Positions 35,816 through 44,505 are shown, numbered from the stretch's first letter. The stretch is 64,000 nt of DNA from Streptomyces agglomeratus (GCF_001746415.1 NZ_MEHJ01000001.1:4223501-4287500), one strand, 5' to 3'. The notes: generated by a model not told the origin, from the sequence alone. Translations and numbers: made by a program.

Positions 35816-35892
35816 TGGTGGCTGGGGCCGGGATCGAACCGGCGACCTATCGCTTTTCAGGCGATCGCTCGTACCAACTGAGCTACCCAGCC
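35816..35892 (-). tRNA. tRNA-Phe (GAA), CCA encoded
   Basis: Cloverleaf with acceptor GGCTGGG/CCCAGCC, anticodon loop CTGAAAA. The 3' CCA is present in the DNA, unlike the other tRNA genes in this window. Confidence 0.97.
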
Positions 35893-35914
35893 ACTCGGAT
35901 CTCTCGATCCGCAG

Positions 35915-35989
35915 CGGTCCTGACGGGATTTGAACCCGCGGCCTCCACCTTGACAGGGTGGCGAGCACTCCAAACTGCTCCACAGGACC
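35915..35989 (-). tRNA. tRNA-Asp (GTC)
   Basis: 75-nt gene identical to 29262-29336. It is the middle member of the Glu-Asp-Phe cluster on the minus strand. Confidence 0.97.
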
Positions 35990-35996
35990 AAGCGTG

Positions 35997-36017
35997 GTGC
36001 GAGAACAAGTCTCGCAC
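35997..36017 (-). other. Hairpin between tRNA-Glu and tRNA-Asp
   Basis: Perfect 8-bp stem GTGCGAGA / TCTCGCAC with a 5-nt loop. It is probably a processing signal in the tRNA precursor or a weak terminator. Confidence 0.5.
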
Positions 36018-36028
36018 ACGGTTGTGCG

Positions 36029-36101
36029 TGCCCCCAACGGGATTCGAACCCGTGCTACCGCCTTGAAAGGGCGGCGTCCTGGGCCACTAGACGATGAGGG
36101 C
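36029..36101 (-). tRNA. tRNA-Glu (TTC)
   Basis: 73-nt cloverleaf, acceptor GCCCTCA/TGGGGGC with one G-T pair, anticodon loop CTTTCAA. No CCA is encoded. First gene of the Glu-Asp-Phe cluster. Confidence 0.97.
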
Positions 36102-36180
36102 TAGAGCCCGCCTGGGCGCTTTGCAGCGCGTCGGGGACGTGAGAAGCATATGGGATGGCGGGACCGATCGCCAAAACGGT

Positions 36181-37737
36181 TTACGGGGCGTGTGAGGCGG
36201 AGGGGGCGGACGGGGATGGAGAGGGCGTCGGAGAGCCGGGCGCACCGGGCCTGTTCTCCTCCGGGAGGTGGCGGCTGACCTCGGCCGTCGTCAGTCCCAG
36301 GCCGCCCAGCGTGACCTCGTCCCAGGCCTGGAGCCGCTTGGTCGAACGGTCCAGATAGAGCACGGACGTACGTACCTTCTCCGGCTCGTCGTTCTGGAGC
36401 GCCCGCAGACCGCCGCCGCCTGTCGATCCCTCGATCTTGAGGCGGGTGCCCCGGTCGAGGACCTCGGTCTTGCGGTTGTGGACATGACCTGCCAGTACGA
36501 GCGGGACCGTGCCGTCCGTCTCGCGCGCCGCGACCGGGTTGTGCGCCACCGCGATGTCGACCGGCGTCCCGGCGCGGCGCTGGTCGCGCAGGGCCGAGGC
36601 GAGGCGGATGCCGGCCATGCGCTCGGCCGGGTCGCCCTGCGCCGCGACCGAGCGGTCCGGGGTGAACTGCGGGTCGCCGGTGCCCGCCACGCGCAGGCCC
36701 GCCACCGTGACCGCCTCGCCCTCGTCGAGCACGTGGACGCCCTTGAGCCGTTCGAGGTAGCGCTGGGTGGCGAGCGAGTCGTGGTTGCCGCGCACCCAGA
36801 CGTACGGGGCGCCGAGGTCCGGGATCGGGTCCAGGAAGCCGTTCTCGGCGGCGGTGCCGTGGTCCATCGTGTCGCCGGAGTCGATGATCACGTCGATGTC
36901 GTACTGCTCGACGAGCGAGCCGATGATGTGCCACGACGCCGGGTTGAGGTGGATGTCCGAGACGTGCAGGACGCGCATCGTCGCCGGGTCCGGCTGGTAG
37001 GTGGGGAGCGTCGAGGTGGCGTCGTAGAGCTTCGTCACGTTCGTGACCAGGCGCGCCAGCTCCTTCTGGTAGACGTCGAACTCGCTGACGATGCTGCGGG
37101 CGTTGCCGACCACCGAGGGCGCGGAGGAGAGGAGCCCGGAGAACTTCGGCTCCAGGACCGACTTGGGGTTCCAGGTGGCGTACGCGCTGATGCCCGAGGC
37201 CGCCAGCAGGGCGAGCGCCAGGTTGCCCGCCGCGAGAGCGCGGCGCGGGCGGCGGTACACGGCGAGGCCGAGCGCGGTGGCGCCCGAGACGACGGCGACG
37301 CAGGAGCGTACGGCCAGCTCGGTGGCGCCGGCGGCGACGTCCTCGGTGACCTCGTCCTGGAGGCCGGACAGGCGCTCGGGGTGTTCGACGAGGGCCTGGG
37401 AGCGGACCGGGTCGAGCTGGTCGACGTCCACGTCGAGGCGCAGAGGCGCGGTGTGGGTGTCGAGTTCCAGGGCGCCCAGCGGGGAGACGTTGATCTTGGT
37501 GCCGCCGGCGGCGGACGCGCGGAGCGTCATGGTCGTGTCCATCGGGCCGACCGGAGCCCGGACACTGCCGACGATCAGCAGTCCCAGCCAGGCGCCGCAC
37601 AGGACCACCGCGGCGAGGCCGAGCGTCCGCGCGTAGGGATGCGGGCCGGGGACGAGGGTGCCGGCGGGGGCGGGGCGGCGGGAGCGGTAGTGCGCTCGAA
37701 GTCGGTTCAGCATGCTGGTGGGCATTCGGTTGTGCAT
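36181..37737 (-). CDS. Membrane-anchored metallophosphoesterase
   Basis: About 518 residues. Hydrophobic helices lie near the N-terminus (TLGLAAVVLCGAWLGLLIVG) and around residues 155-200 (RSCVAVVSGATALGLAVY, LALALLAASGISAYA), flanking an extracytoplasmic loop. The calcineurin-like catalytic domain follows, with all metal motifs: HVSDIHLNPAS, IDSGDTMDHG, WVRGNHDS, VAHNPV and LAGHVHN. The substrate is unknown. The tail is Pro/Ser-rich. ATG codons at 37737, 37725 and 37713 are all in frame with no clear ribosome-binding site, so the exact start is uncertain. Confidence 0.88.
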   Translation of the reverse strand: MHNRMPTSMLNRLRAHYRSRRPAPAGTLVPGPHPYARTLGLAAVVLCGAWLGLLIVGSVRAPVGPMDTTMTLRASAAGGTKINVSPLGALELDTHTAPLRLDVDVDQLDPVRSQALVEHPERLSGLQDEVTEDVAAGATELAVRSCVAVVSGATALGLAVYRRPRRALAAGNLALALLAASGISAYATWNPKSVLEPKFSGLLSSAPSVVGNARSIVSEFDVYQKELARLVTNVTKLYDATSTLPTYQPDPATMRVLHVSDIHLNPASWHIIGSLVEQYDIDVIIDSGDTMDHGTAAENGFLDPIPDLGAPYVWVRGNHDSLATQRYLERLKGVHVLDEGEAVTVAGLRVAGTGDPQFTPDRSVAAQGDPAERMAGIRLASALRDQRRAGTPVDIAVAHNPVAARETDGTVPLVLAGHVHNRKTEVLDRGTRLKIEGSTGGGGLRALQNDEPEKVRTSVLYLDRSTKRLQAWDEVTLGGLGLTTAEVSRHLPEENRPGAPGSPTPSPSPSAPSASHAP

Positions 37738-37870
37738 TCGGGTCGGCGGCCGGGTCGGCGGGCACGGAGAGGGGCGCTGGCCATTGGTCCCGTATGCCCA
37801 TGCGGGCGGGGACCCATGCTCACCGGGGCTCAGCCCTCCCCGTCGCACGGATTTACGTGACAATGGCGGG

Positions 37871-38233
37871 GTGCTGGAGATGACGCGTGAGGAGTTCGAG
37901 GAACTGGTCGCCGAGGCGCTGGACAGGATCCCGCCGGAGCTGACGCGGCTGATGGACAACGTCGCGGTGTTCGTGGAGGACGAACCGGCGACGGACGATC
38001 CCGACCACGGCCCCGACCTGCTCGGGCTGTACGAGGGAACCCCGCTGACGGACCGTGGCGAGTGGTACGCCGGGGTGCTGCCGGACCGGATCACGATCTA
38101 CCGGGGGCCGACGCTGCGGATGTGCGAATCCCGGGAGGACGTCGTCGCGGAGACGGAGATCACCGTCGTCCACGAGGTGGCGCACCACTTCGGAATCGAC
38201 GACGAGAGGCTGCACGCGCTGGGGTACGGGTGA
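37871..38233 (+). CDS. Metallopeptidase family protein (minimal zincin)
   Basis: 120 residues, a very small zinc-peptidase fold. The motif is TVVHEVAHHFGIDDERLHAL, with HExxH and a downstream acidic ligand. The N-terminus MTREEFEELVAEALDRIPPE is typical of this actinobacterial family, whose substrate is unknown. GTG 37871 is chosen, with ATG 37880 as alternative; GACAAT 6 nt before the GTG may be a leaderless -10. Its stop overlaps the first fluC start by 4 nt. Confidence 0.9.
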   Translation: MLEMTREEFEELVAEALDRIPPELTRLMDNVAVFVEDEPATDDPDHGPDLLGLYEGTPLTDRGEWYAGVLPDRITIYRGPTLRMCESREDVVAETEITVVHEVAHHFGIDDERLHALGYG

Positions 38234-38706
38234 GCGGAGGGGCCGGCGCGGAGCGGGCGGTCGACCCCGATGTCGATCTGCACGTGCCCGCGCAGCGTGC
38301 CGAGACCGCCGGCCGCGCCAAGTGGCGGGTGCTCGGCGCGGTCTCGGCGGGCGGTGTGCTGGGGGCGCTTGGCCGGTACGGAGCGGCGGTGCTGTGGCCG
38401 GGGAGCGTCTGGACGACCTTCGGGGTCAATGTGCTGGGCTGCGCGCTGATCGGCGTACTGATGGTGCTGGTGGGCGAGCAGGGCCGCGGGCATGCGCTGG
38501 TGCGGCCGTTCCTCGGGGTCGGCGTGCTCGGTGGCTTCACCACGTTCTCGACCTACGCGGCGGATGTCGTGCGGCTGCTGGAGCGGGGTGAGGCGCTCAC
38601 CGCCGCGGCGTACGCCGCCGGGACGCTCGTGGGGGCGCTGGGCGCGGTGTGGGCAGGGGTGGCGGTGACGCGGGCGGCCGTGGCGCGCGGCGAGGCGGCC
38701 CGGTGA
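38230..38706 (+). CDS. crcB: Fluoride channel FluC/CrcB, subunit 1
   Basis: 158 residues, four membrane helices. Family motifs are GALGRYGAAVLWP, TFGVNVLGCALIGVL and GGFTTFSTYAADVVRL. An extra hydrophilic N-terminus of about 30 residues precedes the first helix. It pairs with the overlapping second copy as a probable heterodimeric, opposite-topology fluoride exporter. GTG 38230 overlaps the peptidase stop. Confidence 0.93.
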   Translation: MSGGAGAERAVDPDVDLHVPAQRAETAGRAKWRVLGAVSAGGVLGALGRYGAAVLWPGSVWTTFGVNVLGCALIGVLMVLVGEQGRGHALVRPFLGVGVLGGFTTFSTYAADVVRLLERGEALTAAAYAAGTLVGALGAVWAGVAVTRAAVARGEAAR

Positions 38707-39065
38707 CCTGGCTGCTGGTGGCGGTGGGGGCGGCCGTCGGGGCGCCCCTGCGGTATCTGACGGACCGTGCGGTGCAGGCGCGGCACGAAGCGGTGTTCCC
38801 GTGGGGCACGTTCGTGGTCAACGCGGGCGCGAGTCTGGTGCTGGGGGTGCTCACGGGGGCGCTGGTGTCCTCGGCCACGTACGCGCTGCTCGGAACCGGG
38901 CTGTGCGGGGCCCTGTCGACGTACTCGACCTTCAGCTACGAGACGCTGCGGCTGGCCGAGCGCGGCCGGAGGCTCCTCGCGGCGGCCAACGTGGGCGCTT
39001 CGCTGCTGGTGGGGCTCGGCGCGGTCGTCGCGGGGTCCGGGATCGGGCGGGCGCTGGCGGGCTAG
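38703..39065 (+). CDS. crcB: Fluoride channel FluC/CrcB, subunit 2
   Basis: 120 residues, four helices, standard family size. Motifs are GAPLRYLTDRAVQA, WGTFVVNAGASLVLGVL and CGALSTYSTFSYETLRL. GTG 38703 overlaps the stop of the first copy (GTGA). I see no fluoride riboswitch ahead of this operon. Confidence 0.93.
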   Translation: MTWLLVAVGAAVGAPLRYLTDRAVQARHEAVFPWGTFVVNAGASLVLGVLTGALVSSATYALLGTGLCGALSTYSTFSYETLRLAERGRRLLAAANVGASLLVGLGAVVAGSGIGRALAG

Positions 39066-39171
39066 CGGGCCCGTCCGGGCGTGTCCTCCGGCCGTCCCCT
39101 TGCGTGTCCCTTGTGGGCCAAAGGGAGTTGGACAGTGAAATCCCGCCCCCCGTGCCCCGGAGGTGCCGCCC

Positions 39172-39774
39172 GTGCGCCAGTTGCCCCAGCCTGCCCGATT
39201 GGTCCCAGTCAGATTGGCCGCTGCCGTCCTCGCGGTCGCGGCGTCGGCGGGCTGCATGAGCGTGAGCGACGAGGGAGGCAGGCCGGAGCCGTCCCGTTCG
39301 GCGGGCAGGCAGGGCGCGGCGGCGGCGGAGCCCGACGGCGGGAAGGCGCACTCCGGCACGGGAATCGGGCGTACGGGCGGACGGGCGGCGGAAGGGCGAG
39401 AGGGCGGCCGGAAGGCGGCCGGCGACGACAAGGCCGAAAAGGCCGGACCGTCGAAGAGCCCGGGCGCGTCGCCGGGCGTCTCGGCCGCGCCCTCCAAGAG
39501 CGGCCAGGCCCCGCCCCGGGCCGGCGGCACCCCGCCCGAGCCGCGCCCCGGGGTGCCGACGCCGACGCAGGACACCCCGGCGCCGACGCATTCCCCGGAG
39601 CCGCCCGAGCCGCCGCCGGTCACGGAGCCGCCGCCCCCCGAGCCGTCCGAAACGGAGCCGACACCGCCGCCGCCCTCGGCGTCGCCGGCGGTGGACACGC
39701 AGACGGCGGCGATGGGTGAACGGCGGGAGATGGAACGTGAGCCGGCGGCATCACCGCAGGTGGGGCCGGTTTAG
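39172..39774 (+). CDS. Proline-rich lipoprotein of unknown function
   Basis: 200 residues. A signal peptide ends in a lipobox (VLAVAASAGC), so the protein should be lipid-anchored outside. The rest is low-complexity: a Gly/Lys/Glu-rich half, then a Pro/Thr/Ser/Glu-rich half, with no recognised domain; it resembles a wall-spanning spacer. GTG 39172 is chosen over 39163 because GGAGG at 39159-39163 is then correctly spaced. Confidence 0.6.
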   Translation: MRQLPQPARLVPVRLAAAVLAVAASAGCMSVSDEGGRPEPSRSAGRQGAAAAEPDGGKAHSGTGIGRTGGRAAEGREGGRKAAGDDKAEKAGPSKSPGASPGVSAAPSKSGQAPPRAGGTPPEPRPGVPTPTQDTPAPTHSPEPPEPPPVTEPPPPEPSETEPTPPPPSASPAVDTQTAAMGERREMEREPAASPQVGPV

Positions 39775-39891
39775 GGACCCCGGTTTGCCAGATGGGGGGG
39801 AGGGTGCGTATGGTTATAGATCGTTTGATCCCATTGCCCGGCGCCGTTGAGTTCTCGTAAAGAACGAGGACCTGGAGCGCCCCGTGGCGCG

Positions 39892-40001
39892 TACTCTCCC
39901 TTACCGTGACTGACCGCACTGAGGCGGTCGAATTTGCGATTGATTTGCGATTTCACGGAGTTTGGGCGCGTGCCGAGACTCCGAGAGGTTTCGCATTTCG
40001 T
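39892..40001 (+). promoter_or_regulatory. Promoter and ~97-nt 5' UTR of the DEAD-box helicase gene
   Basis: TACTCT at 39892-39897 is a likely -10 box. The following 97 nt are in frame with the helicase from GTG 39906, but their codons (TTT, ATT, GAT, TTG, CGA, AGA) are very unlike Streptomyces use, so this is best read as an AT-richer untranslated leader. TTGCGATT is repeated within it. Confidence 0.45.
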
Positions 40002-42287
40002 ATGTCCATTTCCAGCACTGACCGCACCGCCATGCCCGAGAACACCGAGACGGTCGTCGAGGTCGTAGAGACCGCCGCCGTCGTCGAGGCCACCGAGGCG
40101 CCCGCCGACATCACCGCCGAGATCATCGAGATCGCCGAGCTCGACGACGAGATCGAGGCCGTCGAGGCAGAGGCGGACGAGGCCGCTGAGGCCGACGCCG
40201 ACGCCGACGCCGAGCCGACTGTGACCTTCGCTTCCCTGGGCCTGCCGGACGGCATCGTCCGCAAGCTCGCGCAGAACGGCGTCACCGCCCCCTTCCCGAT
40301 CCAGGCCGCGACCATCCCGGACGCCCTGGCCGGCAAGGACATCCTCGGCCGTGGCCGCACCGGCTCCGGCAAGACGCTCTCTTTCGGTCTGCCGACCCTG
40401 GCTTCGCTGGCCGGCGGTCACACCGAGAAGAAGAAGCCCCGCGCGATCATCCTGACGCCGACGCGTGAGCTCGCGATGCAGGTCGCGGACGCGCTTCAGC
40501 CGTACGGCGACGTACTCGGCCTGAAGATGAAGGTCGTCTGCGGCGGTACGTCCATGAGCAACCAGATCTACGCCCTGGAGCGCGGCGTCGACGTCCTCGT
40601 CGCCACCCCGGGCCGACTGCGCGACCTCCTCAACCGAGGCGCCGCGTCGCTCGCGAACGTCCAGGTCGCCGTCCTCGACGAGGCCGACCAGATGTCCGAC
40701 CTGGGCTTCCTGCCCGAGGTCACCGAGCTGCTCGACCAGATTCCCGGCGGCGGCCAGCGGATGCTCTTCTCCGCCACCATGGAGAACGAGATCAGCACGC
40801 TGGTCAAGCGCTACCTGACCAACCCGGTCACGCACGAGGTCGACAGCGCCCAGGGCAACGTCTCGACCATGACCCACCACGTCCTCGTCGTGAAGCCGAA
40901 GGACAAGGCGCCGGTCACGGCCGCGATCGCCGCCCGCAAGGGCCGCACGATCATCTTCGTCCGTACGCAGCTGGGCGCCGACCGTATCGCCGAGCAGCTC
41001 CAGGACTCGGGCGTCAAGGCCGACGCACTGCACGGCGGCATGACGCAGGGCGCCCGTACCCGCGTCCTCGAGGACTTCAAGAAGGGCTACGTCAACGCCC
41101 TGGTCGCCACCGACGTCGCCGCTCGCGGTATCCACGTCGACGGCATCGACCTGGTGCTCAACGTGGACCCGGCCGGTGACCACAAGGACTACCTGCACCG
41201 CTCGGGCCGTACCGCCCGCGCCGGCAAGTCCGGTGTCGTCGTCTCCCTGTCGCTGCCGCACCAGCGCCGCCAGATCTTCCGCCTGATGGAGGACGCGGGC
41301 GTCGACGCCTCGCGTCACATCGTCGGCGGTGCGGGCGCGTTCGAGCCGGAGGTCGCCGAGATCACCGGCGCCCGTTCGCTCACCGAGGTCCAGGCCGACT
41401 CCGCGAACAACGCCGCCAAGCAGGCGGAGCGCGAGGCCAAGGAGCTCACCCGTGAGCTGGAGCGCGTCCAGCGCCGTGCGACCGAGCTGCGCGAGGAGGC
41501 CGACCGTCTGGTCGCCCGTGCGGCGCGTGAGCGCGGCGAGGACCCGGACGAGGCCGTGGCGGAGGCGGCGAAGGCCGCCGAGGCCGAGCTGGCCGCAGCC
41601 GAGGCCGCTGCCGCTGTAGTGGCCCAGGCGCCGGAGCGCCGCGACGACCGCGGCAACTTCCAGCGTCGTGACGACCGTGGCGGCGACCGCGGTGGTGACC
41701 GTGGCGGCTTCCGTGGCGGCGACCGTGGTGGCGAGCGCGGCGGCTTCCGTCGTGACGACCGTGGCGGCGAGCGCGGCGGTTTCCAGCGTCGTGACGACCG
41801 TCCGGCCGGTGGCGACCGTGGTGGCCGTCCGTTCGAGCGTCGTGACGACAACCGTGGTGGCGGCTTCCGCCGCGACGACAACCGTGGTGGCGGCGAGCGC
41901 GGCGGTTTCCAGCGTCGTGACGACCGTCCGGCCGGTGGCGACCGTGGTGGCCGTCCGTTCGAGCGTCGTGACGACAACCGTGGCGGTGGCTTCCGCCGCG
42001 ACAACGACCGTCGTGACGACAACCGCGGTGGCGGCGACCGTGGCGGCTTCCAGCGCCGTGACGACCGTCCGGCCACCGGTGGCGGCTTCCGCTCCGGCGG
42101 CGCCGACCGTCCGTTCAACCGCGACCGTCGTGACGACCGTCCGGCCGGCGGCGGCTTCCGCACCGGTGGCCACGACCGCCCGCAGGGCCGTCGCGACGAC
42201 CACCGCGGCGGCGGCAGCACCGGCACCGGCACCGCGACCGGCTCGTTCGGCCGCCGTGACGACAAGCCGCGCTGGAAGCGCAGCTGA
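40002..42287 (+). CDS. DEAD-box RNA helicase with long RGG-type tail
   Basis: 761 residues. An acidic Ala/Glu-rich N-terminus precedes the helicase core: Q-motif region (PFPIQAATIP), Walker A (GRGRTGSGKTLSF), PTRELAMQ, DEAD box (VLDEADQMSDLGF), SAT, and motif VI (HRSGRTARAGKSG). After a helical alanine/arginine segment comes a ~230-residue RGG/RDD tail that should bind RNA non-specifically. Such helicases assist mRNA decay, ribosome assembly and cold adaptation. ATG 40002 is chosen on codon use; GTG 39906 is a possible alternative. A strong terminator follows. Confidence 0.92.
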   Translation: MSISSTDRTAMPENTETVVEVVETAAVVEATEAPADITAEIIEIAELDDEIEAVEAEADEAAEADADADAEPTVTFASLGLPDGIVRKLAQNGVTAPFPIQAATIPDALAGKDILGRGRTGSGKTLSFGLPTLASLAGGHTEKKKPRAIILTPTRELAMQVADALQPYGDVLGLKMKVVCGGTSMSNQIYALERGVDVLVATPGRLRDLLNRGAASLANVQVAVLDEADQMSDLGFLPEVTELLDQIPGGGQRMLFSATMENEISTLVKRYLTNPVTHEVDSAQGNVSTMTHHVLVVKPKDKAPVTAAIAARKGRTIIFVRTQLGADRIAEQLQDSGVKADALHGGMTQGARTRVLEDFKKGYVNALVATDVAARGIHVDGIDLVLNVDPAGDHKDYLHRSGRTARAGKSGVVVSLSLPHQRRQIFRLMEDAGVDASRHIVGGAGAFEPEVAEITGARSLTEVQADSANNAAKQAEREAKELTRELERVQRRATELREEADRLVARAARERGEDPDEAVAEAAKAAEAELAAAEAAAAVVAQAPERRDDRGNFQRRDDRGGDRGGDRGGFRGGDRGGERGGFRRDDRGGERGGFQRRDDRPAGGDRGGRPFERRDDNRGGGFRRDDNRGGGERGGFQRRDDRPAGGDRGGRPFERRDDNRGGGFRRDNDRRDDNRGGGDRGGFQRRDDRPATGGGFRSGGADRPFNRDRRDDRPAGGGFRTGGHDRPQGRRDDHRGGGSTGTGTATGSFGRRDDKPRWKRS
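41761..41983 (+). repeat. 126-bp in-frame tandem repeat in the RGG tail
   Basis: The sequence starting at 41761 recurs at 41887. At least 97 bp (41761-41857 and 41887-41983) match exactly and similarity continues beyond. The period of 126 bp equals 42 codons. Shorter GACCGTGGTGGC-like units repeat inside it. Confidence 0.9.
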
Positions 42288-42325
42288 CAACTGATCAGCT
42301 CGGCGGCCTGATCCGCTGACCTGAG

Positions 42326-42360
42326 AAGCGGGCCCGTTCTCCACGAACGGGCCCGCTTTC
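42326..42360 (+). terminator. DEAD-box helicase terminator
   Basis: Perfect 14-bp stem AAGCGGGCCCGTTC / GAACGGGCCCGCTT with a 5-nt loop, followed by TTCATTT. Confidence 0.88.
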
Positions 42361-42476
42361 ATTTCAGGACTGCACGGGGCCTGTTCCGGGCTCCCGGCCG
42401 GTTCCGACGAGCCCGGCTACCGATACCCGATCGGATGCCGGGCTCGCTGCGGCTATGCTCGGGGGTGATCCGTTGA

Positions 42477-42549
42477 GGGCCGTTAGCTCAATTGGCAGAG
42501 CAGCGGACTTTTAATCCGTTGGTTGTGGGTTCGAGTCCCACACGGCCTA
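42477..42549 (+). tRNA. tRNA-Lys (TTT)
   Basis: 73-nt cloverleaf, acceptor GGGCCGT/ACGGCCT with a terminal G-T pair, anticodon loop CTTTTAA, T-arm GTTCGAG. CCA is not fully encoded. Confidence 0.96.
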
Positions 42550-42591
42550 CCGACGCGGGGCGTCCGGGACATCCCGGCCGAACCGCACGTC

Positions 42592-42627
42592 AACGCCCCG
42601 TCCGGGCTTCTCCGGTCGGGGCGTTTT
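42592..42627 (+). terminator. tRNA-Lys terminator
   Basis: Stem AACGCCCCG-T-CCGG / CCGG-T-CGGGGCGTT with a 6-nt loop, then TTTT. Confidence 0.85.
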
Positions 42628-42641
42628 CGTGTTCGCGGGCG

Positions 42642-42691
42642 GCGGTGCCGAAGTGCGCGGGCCGCGGTGCCGACGTGCGCGGGCGGCGGTG
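42642..42691. repeat. 22-bp tandem repeat before a small gene
   Basis: GCGGTGCCGAAGTGCGCGGG units begin at 42642 and 42664, with a partial third at 42686. They end 19 nt before the ATG at 42710. Confidence 0.7.
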
Positions 42692-42709
42692 TGTGGCAAG
42701 ACTGGGGCC

Positions 42710-42910
42710 ATGACTGAAAAGGCGCTTCTTGAGGGCGGTCCGGACGATCTGCCCGAGCGGATCGTTCGGATCACGCCGCCCGGGCAGGAACTGAAGATCC
42801 CGCACCGCGGCGGTTACGAACACTTCAAGGTCACGACGAAGCATCAGGACACCGACCAGGGCCGTGTGACGGTGTACGAGTGGTGGGAACGGACCGAGAT
42901 CGCCGAGTGA
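42710..42910 (+). CDS. DUF5988-like small protein
   Basis: 66 residues: MTEKALLEGGPDDLPERIVR, then KIPHRGGYEHFKVT and VTVYEWWERTEIAE. The YEHF and FEWW/YEWW-ERTEIAE pattern is one I associate with Streptomyces DUF5988 proteins; function unknown. The ribosome-binding site is weak (CTGGGGCC). It sits between tRNA-Lys and tRNA-fMet. Confidence 0.8.
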   Translation: MTEKALLEGGPDDLPERIVRITPPGQELKIPHRGGYEHFKVTTKHQDTDQGRVTVYEWWERTEIAE

Positions 42911-42964
42911 CCACGACAAGTGGTCGAGGGCCCCTCCCCAATGGCGTACAGTTGGGTTCAACGA

Positions 42965-43038
42965 CGCGGGGTGGAGCAGCTCGGTAGCTCGCTGGGCTCA
43001 TAACCCAGAGGTCGCAGGTTCAAATCCTGTCCCCGCTA
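42965..43038 (+). tRNA. Initiator tRNA-fMet (CAT)
   Basis: 74-nt cloverleaf. The unpaired first acceptor position (C1 opposite T72) and the three G-C pairs in the anticodon stem (CTGGG / CCCAG) are initiator features. The anticodon loop is CTCATAA. No CCA is encoded. Confidence 0.96.
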
Positions 43039-43051
43039 CTGAAGAAGAAAA

Positions 43052-43087
43052 CGAAGGCCCGGATCTCGGAAGAGATCCGGGCCTTCG
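43052..43087 (+). terminator. tRNA-fMet terminator
   Basis: Perfect 16-bp stem CGAAGGCCCGGATCTC / GAGATCCGGGCCTTCG with a GGAA loop. Confidence 0.9.
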
Positions 43088-43300
43088 TCGTGTGCGGGGC
43101 CGGGGAAGCGCCGCCCTCCGCCCGCCCCCCGCGCGGACCGCCCGTCGTCCGTGCGGTCCGTCCACCCCGTTCCGCCCGTCCCCCGCCCCCGTCCCCCATT
43201 CGGCCGGTCTCCGATGGCCGTGCGGCACGGCTGCGGCCAGCCTGGGCTGGGCGCGGTACCGTCCGCGGCCGGGTGCGTGGCGGCGGGCAGGAGACCACTG

Positions 43301-44505
43301 GTGGGGAAGCGATGCGGAGCGGACGGCGGGCGCGGCGCGGGCACGGCCTCGCGGTTCGTCCGGGCGCTGCCCGCCCTGCTGATCTTCGGCGGGTGCGTCT
43401 TCGACGTCACCACGCCGCCGAACTTCACCGCCTCGCCGCTCTTCGCCGCCGCACCGCTGATCGCCGCGCCGCTCTTCTCGCCCCTGAACACGCTGGTGAC
43501 CGGTGGTGTCGCAACCGCCGCCGTCGTGGGGCTGCATCTCTACAACGGCACCTCGACGCACGTGGAGTCCGTGACCGAGCTGATCACGATGGTCACGGTG
43601 GCGCTCCTCGCGCTCGTCATCAACCGCGTCGTACGCCGCAGCGGCCGTCGGCTCGCCTCCGCCCGCACCATCGCCGAGGCGGCCCAGCGCGCCGTTCTCC
43701 CCGTACCCGCCGACCGGATCGCCAGACTGCACGTCGCCGCGCGGTACGAGGCCGCTCAGGCGGACGCCTTCATCGGCGGCGACCTCTTCGCCGTACAGGA
43801 CACGCCGTCCGGGGTGCGGCTGGTGGTCGGCGACGTACGGGGGAAGGGGCTCGGCGCGGTGGAGGCGGTGGCCGTCGTCGTCGGGGCGTTCCGGGAGGCG
43901 GCCGAGCAGGAGCGCACGCTGGAAGCGGTCGCGCAGCGGCTGGAGCGGGCACTCACGCGGGAGGGCGCGCGGCGGGACGGCCTGGACGCCTTCGAGGGCT
44001 TCACGACGGCCGTACTGGCCGAGATCCCGCGCGGCGAGGGCGTCGTGCGGCTGGTCAACCGGGGCCATCCGGAACCGCTGCTGCTGTACGTCGACGGCGA
44101 CCTGGCCCGGATCGTGCCGGCCGACGCCGCGCTGCCGCTGGGGATGGGCGAGCTGGGCGCCTGGCCGGACCGGGCGCAGGAGTACGCGTTCCCGCCGGGC
44201 GCCACGCTACGCTGCTGCTCTACACGGACGGCCTGTCCGAGGCCAGGAACGCCTCCGGTGTCTTCTACGATCCGGCCGTGCGGCTGCGCGGCCGGATCTT
44301 CCCCTGCCCGGACGAGCTGCTGGAGGCGCTGGTGGCCGACGTACGGCTGCACACGTCGGGGGCCGCCACGGACGACATGGCCCTGCTGGCGGTCGGGCGG
44401 CCCGCACACGGGCAGCAGGACCGCCGCAGGACCGTAAGCCTGGTCAGGCGGGCAGGTCTTGTGGCCGGCCGGACCAGTGCGGGCTCCGGCCGTGCGGAGC
44501 CGTGA
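43301..44505 (+). pseudogene. SpoIIE-family PP2C phosphatase, frameshifted by a 5-bp duplication
   Basis: GTG 43301 has AGGAG 7 nt upstream. The product has a membrane region (ALPALLIFGGCVFDV, VTGGVATAAVVGLHLY, LITMVTVALLALVINRVV) and a PP2C/SpoIIE catalytic domain: AFIGGDLFAVQD, LVVGDVRGKGLGAV, GFTTAVLAEIPRGEG, LVNRGHPEPLLL. At 44204-44213 ACGCT is present twice in tandem and the frame breaks. The correct end (LLLYTDGLSEARN, ATDDMALLAVG) continues in the -1 frame to 44505. Removing one ACGCT gives PPGATLLLYTDG, as the family requires. Such phosphatases act in sigma-factor partner switching. As given it should be inactive, truncated before the last metal-binding motif. Confidence 0.85.

Noticed and set aside
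39906..40001. In-frame N-terminal extension of the DEAD-box helicase from GTG 39906
   Set aside because: Codons are AT-rich and unlike the rest of the gene; better explained as a 5' UTR, although a leaderless GTG start is not fully excluded.
39771..42362. 863-codon minus-strand frame opposite the DEAD-box helicase
   Set aside because: Its Ala/Val/Thr repeats mirror the RGG codons on the other strand; it also runs through the helicase promoter and terminator.
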